Of a stretch of DNA of 64,000 nucleotides, positions 61,110 to 64,000 are shown in pieces. How positions within the stretch are numbered: position 1 is the stretch's first letter; each line of letters begins with the position of its first letter. Under the pieces are notes generated by a model that did not search any database, was not told where the DNA came from, and saw only the letters and a program-made list of their open reading frames with translations. The position numbers and the translations under genes were made by a program. This DNA is from Bradyrhizobium sp. (GTDB lineage Bacteria > Pseudomonadota > Alphaproteobacteria > Rhizobiales > Xanthobacteraceae), in assembly GCF_016219575.1 (NCBI RefSeq), contig NZ_JACRMG010000008.1, positions 1 to 64,000 of the forward strand, in the 5' to 3' direction.

Positions 61110-62765
61110 ATGAACGCCCCGACCGCCTTTCCCGATCAGCAAAAGCCCGTACCGCCGTACAAGCACACCCCTTTGTTCCCGCTGGGCAAGGACGAGACGC
61201 CCTACAAGAAGGTGACGAGCGAGGGCGTGCGGGTCGAGAAGGTGCTGGGCCGCGACATGGTGGTGGTCTCGCGCGAGGCGCTGCGGGCGCTGTCGGAAGC
61301 GGCCTTCGGCGAGATCAATCATTATCTGCGGCCGGGGCATCTAAAGCAGCTCCGCGCCATCCTCGACGACAAGGAGGCCAGCGACAACGACAAGTTCGTC
61401 GCCTTCGACTTCCTGAAGAACGCCAATATCGCGGCCGGCGGCGTGCTGCCGATGTGCCAGGACACCGGCACCGCGATCATCATGGGCAAGAAGGGCTGCA
61501 ACGTCATCACCGACGGCGACGACGAGGCCGCGCTGTCGCAAGGCGCCCGCGACGCCTATCTGCGTCGTAACCTGCGCTACTCGCAGGTAGCGCCGCTGTC
61601 GATGTACGAGGAGAAGAACACCGCCAACAACATGCCGGCGCAATGCGAGATCTACGCCGAGGGTGACGACGCCTACAAGTTCATGTTCATGGCCAAGGGC
61701 GGCGGGTCCGCCAACAAGAGCTTTCTCTATCAGGCGACGCCGTCGGTGCTGACCAAGGATCGCCTGCTCGCCTTCCTGAAGGAGAAGGTGCTGACGCTGG
61801 GCACTGCCGCGTGTCCGCCCTATCACCTCGCGATCGTGATCGGCGGCACTTCGGCCGAACTGTGCATGAAGACGGTGAAGCTTGCTTCCGCACGCTACCT
61901 CGACGCGCTGCCGACCCAGGGCTCCGCAGATGGCAACGCTTTCCGCGATCTCGAGATGGAGCAAGAAATCTTGAAGATGACGCAAAGCCTCGGTGTGGGC
62001 GCGCAGTTCGGCGGAAAATACTTCTGCCACGACGTGCGCGTGATCCGCATGCCGCGCCACGGTGCCTCGTTGCCGATCGGGCTCGGGGTGTCCTGTTCGG
62101 CAGACCGCCAGGTGCTCGGCAAGATCACCAGGGACGGCGTCTATCTCGAGGAGCTCGAGCACAACCCGGCGCAATACCTGCCGGCGGTGGAGCAGACGCT
62201 GGGCGGCGATGTCGTCAAGATCGACCTCAACAAGCCGATGCAGGAAATCCTGGCGACGCTGTCGAAATATCCGATCAAGACGCGGGTCTCGATGACCGGC
62301 ACCATGGTCGTGGCGCGCGACTCCGCGCATTCCAAGCTGCGCGAGCGGCTGGAGAAGGGCGAGCCGCTGCCGGATTATTTCAAGAACCACCCGGTCTATT
62401 ACGCGGGTCCCGCCAAGACGCCGGAAGGTTATGCTTCGGGTGCGTTCGGCCCGACCACGGCGGGGCGCATGGATTCCTTCGTCGATCAGTTCCAGGCCGC
62501 CGGCGGCTCGATGGTGATGGTGGCCAAGGGCAACCGCGCGCCCGCGGTGCGCGAGGCCTGCAAGAAATATGGCGGCTTCTATCTCGGCTCGATCGGCGGA
62601 GCCGCGGCCAATCTCGCCGAGCACTGCATCAAGAAGGTCGAGGTGGTGGAATATCCCGAGCTCGGCATGGAAGCGATCTGGCGCATCGAGGTGGTGGATT
62701 TCCCGGCCTTCATCATCGTCGACGACAAGGGCAACGACTTCTTTAGGGAATTGAACCTGGGCTAA
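61110..62765 (+). CDS. fumA: Fumarate hydratase class I
   Basis: 551 residues; iron-sulfur fumarase (fumarate to malate, TCA cycle). [4Fe-4S] Cys at 116 ([15 protein letters not shown]), [20 protein letters not shown] and [12 protein letters not shown] supply the other cluster Cys. C-terminal swivelling domain: [38 protein letters not shown]. Length fits the single-chain class I enzyme. Confidence 0.95.
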   Translation: MNAPTAFPDQQKPVPPYKHTPLFPLGKDETPYKKVTSEGVRVEKVLGRDMVVVSREALRALSEAAFGEINHYLRPGHLKQLRAILDDKEASDNDKFVAFDFLKNANIAAGGVLPMCQDTGTAIIMGKKGCNVITDGDDEAALSQGARDAYLRRNLRYSQVAPLSMYEEKNTANNMPAQCEIYAEGDDAYKFMFMAKGGGSANKSFLYQATPSVLTKDRLLAFLKEKVLTLGTAACPPYHLAIVIGGTSAELCMKTVKLASARYLDALPTQGSADGNAFRDLEMEQEILKMTQSLGVGAQFGGKYFCHDVRVIRMPRHGASLPIGLGVSCSADRQVLGKITRDGVYLEELEHNPAQYLPAVEQTLGGDVVKIDLNKPMQEILATLSKYPIKTRVSMTGTMVVARDSAHSKLRERLEKGEPLPDYFKNHPVYYAGPAKTPEGYASGAFGPTTAGRMDSFVDQFQAAGGSMVMVAKGNRAPAVREACKKYGGFYLGSIGGAAANLAEHCIKKVEVVEYPELGMEAIWRIEVVDFPAFIIVDDKGNDFFRELNLG

Positions 62766-62791
62766 TCCTGCAGCGGCGTAAGCGCTCCAAC

Positions 62792-62892
62792 TCCTCATCC
62801 TGAGGAGCCCGCAGAGCGGGCGTCTCGAAGGATGCAGGCCAAAGGCGGGCCTCATGGTTCGAGACGCGCTTCGCGCTCCTCACCATGAGGGG
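62792..62892. repeat. Dispersed palindromic repeat, family B
   Basis: cctcatcctgaggagc ... gggcctcatggttcgagacg cgcttcgcgctcctcaccat gagggg. Second copy of the element at 8193-8328. Confidence 0.85.
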
Positions 62893-62942
62893 CCAGTGAC
62901 TCAGTGGGGCTAGGTCGCCCTTCAATCCGGAACGAGGGCAGC

Positions 62943-63386
62943 ATGGTCGAGTGGTTCGAGGACCTGAAGGTCGGCATGCGCTTCAGGAGCGAGGCGGTGA
63001 CGGTGTCGAAGGACGACATCTTCCGCTTTGCCCGGGAATACGACCCGCAGCCGTTTCATCTCGACGAGGAGGCGGCGAAGAAGTCCATCCTCGGAGGCCT
63101 CGCCGCATCGGGATGGCACACGGCGGCGATCGCCATGCGGCTTGCCGCAAGCTGCAAGCCGTTCGGGCCGCATCCGCTGTTCGGCGCCGGCGTCGACGAA
63201 CTGCGCTGGCTGAAGCCGGTGCGGCCCGGCGACGCCATTCATCTCGAAGGGGAGCTGGTGGAACTGGTGCCATCGCGCTCGAAGCCGCACGGCGTCGCCC
63301 GAGTGAAATGGACCGCCTATAACCAGAACGGCGAGGCGGTCTACACCTTCAATCCGATCGCGATCGTGCCCAGCCGGCCGAAATGA
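62943..63386 (+). CDS. MaoC-family dehydratase (hot-dog fold)
   Basis: 147 residues from ATG 62943 (GAGGG site). MaoC/R-hydratase motif DIFRFAREYDPQPFHLDEEA AKKSILGGLAASGWHTAAI, with Asp/His of the hydratase signature (DxxPxHxD-like DPQPFHLD). Acts on enoyl-CoA or similar thioesters in the family. No partner acyl-CoA genes nearby. Confidence 0.9.
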   Translation: MVEWFEDLKVGMRFRSEAVTVSKDDIFRFAREYDPQPFHLDEEAAKKSILGGLAASGWHTAAIAMRLAASCKPFGPHPLFGAGVDELRWLKPVRPGDAIHLEGELVELVPSRSKPHGVARVKWTAYNQNGEAVYTFNPIAIVPSRPK

Positions 63387-63419
63387 AATGGCCGGGCAGA
63401 GCCCGGCCGCCAATGCCTC

Positions 63420-63512
63420 GTCATGGCCGGGCCCGTCCCGGCCATCCACGTCTTTGTAGTGCTTTAAGGGAAAGTAAGACGTGGATCACCGGGTCAAGCC
63501 CGGTGATGACGC
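63420..63512. repeat. Dispersed palindromic repeat, family C
   Basis: gtcatggccgggcccgtccc ggccatccacgtctttg ... gacgtggatcaccgggtcaa gcccggtgatgacg. Related to 9738-9893. A small hairpin ggccgggc/gcccggcc at 63390-63408 sits just upstream. Confidence 0.8.
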
Positions 63513-63535
63513 CTTGGGATGTGGCGCGTGCGCGC

Positions 63536-63832
63536 TTACGCCCGCGATCCCGTGAAGGGGAAGCTGCCCATCGGGCCGATGCTGGCTTCGCCCGACATGG
63601 TGTCGCCGGAGACCTTGCCGCTGAAGGCCAGCGTCAGCGGCATCGGGTTGGTGATGGACACCTTCCAGGCGACGTCGTCGCCGTTCGCCGTGCCCTCGAA
63701 AATCTCGGTCGAGTTGCCGTCGGCGCCCTGGGTGCCGTTGAGCGCGCCGCCCGACGTCTTGACGGTGAGCGTCGTCTTGCGCTCGCCCATCGGCGTCGAG
63801 AGGGTGATGTTCCAGTTTCCGTCCACGGCCAT
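63536..63832 (-). CDS. Small conserved hypothetical protein
   Basis: 98 residues from ATG 63832 with GGGAGA upstream. All-beta look: DGNWNITLSTPMGERKTTLT VKTSGGALNGTQG, PMPLTLAFSGKVSGDTMSGE ASIGPMGSFPFTGSR, ending in an in-frame stop. No named family recognised. An in-frame extension upstream to 63997 has no ribosome site and differs in composition. Confidence 0.75.
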   Translation of the reverse strand: MAVDGNWNITLSTPMGERKTTLTVKTSGGALNGTQGADGNSTEIFEGTANGDDVAWKVSITNPMPLTLAFSGKVSGDTMSGEASIGPMGSFPFTGSRA

Positions 63833-64000
63833 TAAGGTCTCCCGAATTTGTGTTCCAGTTGCGCGGTTATATCCTATCACATCGCGCAGCCCAACGGTCT
63901 TTGACGCGATTTGTTGACGCGTCAATTCGATACGCCGTGAATCAAGCGCGGGCGGCAGCGCGCAGGCGGCTGCCGACCAAGAGGCGGAAGGCGACATACT
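63833..64000. other. Right-edge region, no assigned gene
   Basis: 168 bp without a recognisable complete gene. It contains gacgcgatttgttgacgcgt c, a direct repeat of gacgcg(a/t), and could include the promoter of the leftward gene or the edge of a gene lying beyond the window. Confidence 0.4.

Overview
The window looks like a chromosome segment of a Bradyrhizobium-type alphaproteobacterium (Bradyrhizobium or a close Nitrobacteraceae relative). The evidence is high-GC coding sequence, a flagellin with DUF1522-like modules next to flaF, a flagellar gene order with fliX and dksA close together, a cckA gene directly after flhB, CtrA-type TTAA-N7-TTAA boxes, and many of the palindromic dispersed repeats common in that genus. 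No rRNA, tRNA or CRISPR array was seen.

Layout. (1) 1-6.3 kb: flagellar block with the 3' part of a flagellin, flaF, a small unknown gene, and the leftward operon flgI-flgJ-flgN-flaG-like facing fliX. (2) 6.4-13.4 kb: accessory stretch with an HxlR regulator/NAD(P)-binding reductase pair, dksA, a 2-keto-4-pentenoate hydratase-family gene, an exported SspB-like protein, dispersed repeats, and a lower-GC two-gene defence locus (AIPR protein fused to a Vsr remnant, plus a modification-dependent restriction endonuclease). (3) 13.5-24.4 kb: second flagellar block, flgH-flgA-flgG-flgF leftward and fliL-fliM-DUF6468-motE-large TPR protein rightward. (4) 24.25-25.25 kb: a higBA toxin-antitoxin cassette flanked by 132-134 bp direct repeats of the TPR gene's 3' end. 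(5) 25.3-35.2 kb: AraC regulator, MBL-fold hydrolase, an EmrB/MarR/EmrA efflux locus with a tandem operator, and a four-gene sugar-type ABC importer. (6) 35.4-44.5 kb: nitrate assimilation, with narK and a PP2C-Ser/Thr kinase fusion leftward and nirB-nirD-nasA rightward, from a 613 bp intergenic region carrying two divergent sigma-54-type promoters. (7) 44.6-46.5 kb: PepSY membrane protein and VOC enzyme. (8) 46.6-52.2 kb: third flagellar block (export apparatus and proximal rod), fliO-fliP leftward and flgB-flgC-fliE-fliQ-fliR-flhB rightward from a consensus CtrA box. (9) 52.4-64 kb: cckA, Tim44-like protein, lectin-like exported protein, MHYT-GGDEF-EAL protein, glutathione transferase, GFA protein, class I fumarase, MaoC-like hydratase and small unknown proteins.

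How it fits together. The flagellar blocks supply filament, rings, rod, C-ring (FliM), export gate (FliOPQR, FlhB) and stator/assembly accessories. fliF, fliG, fliN, flhA, fliI, the hook genes and motAB are not here and must lie elsewhere. CtrA-like boxes at fliX and flgB, with CckA (top of the CtrA phosphorelay) encoded beside the export genes, suggest cell-cycle control of this flagellum. The nitrate block forms uptake (NarK), nitrate to nitrite (NasA) and nitrite to ammonium (NirBD), probably under nitrogen control through sigma-54.

Most notable points: an in-frame fusion of an AIPR protein to the C-terminal part of a Vsr endonuclease, overlapping an AspBHI-N/Mrr-type endonuclease; an SspB-like adaptor domain with a signal peptide; the higBA cassette in duplicated gene-end repeats; divergent sigma-54 promoters at the nitrate locus; and a flagellin lacking the usual C-terminal terminal-helix motif.
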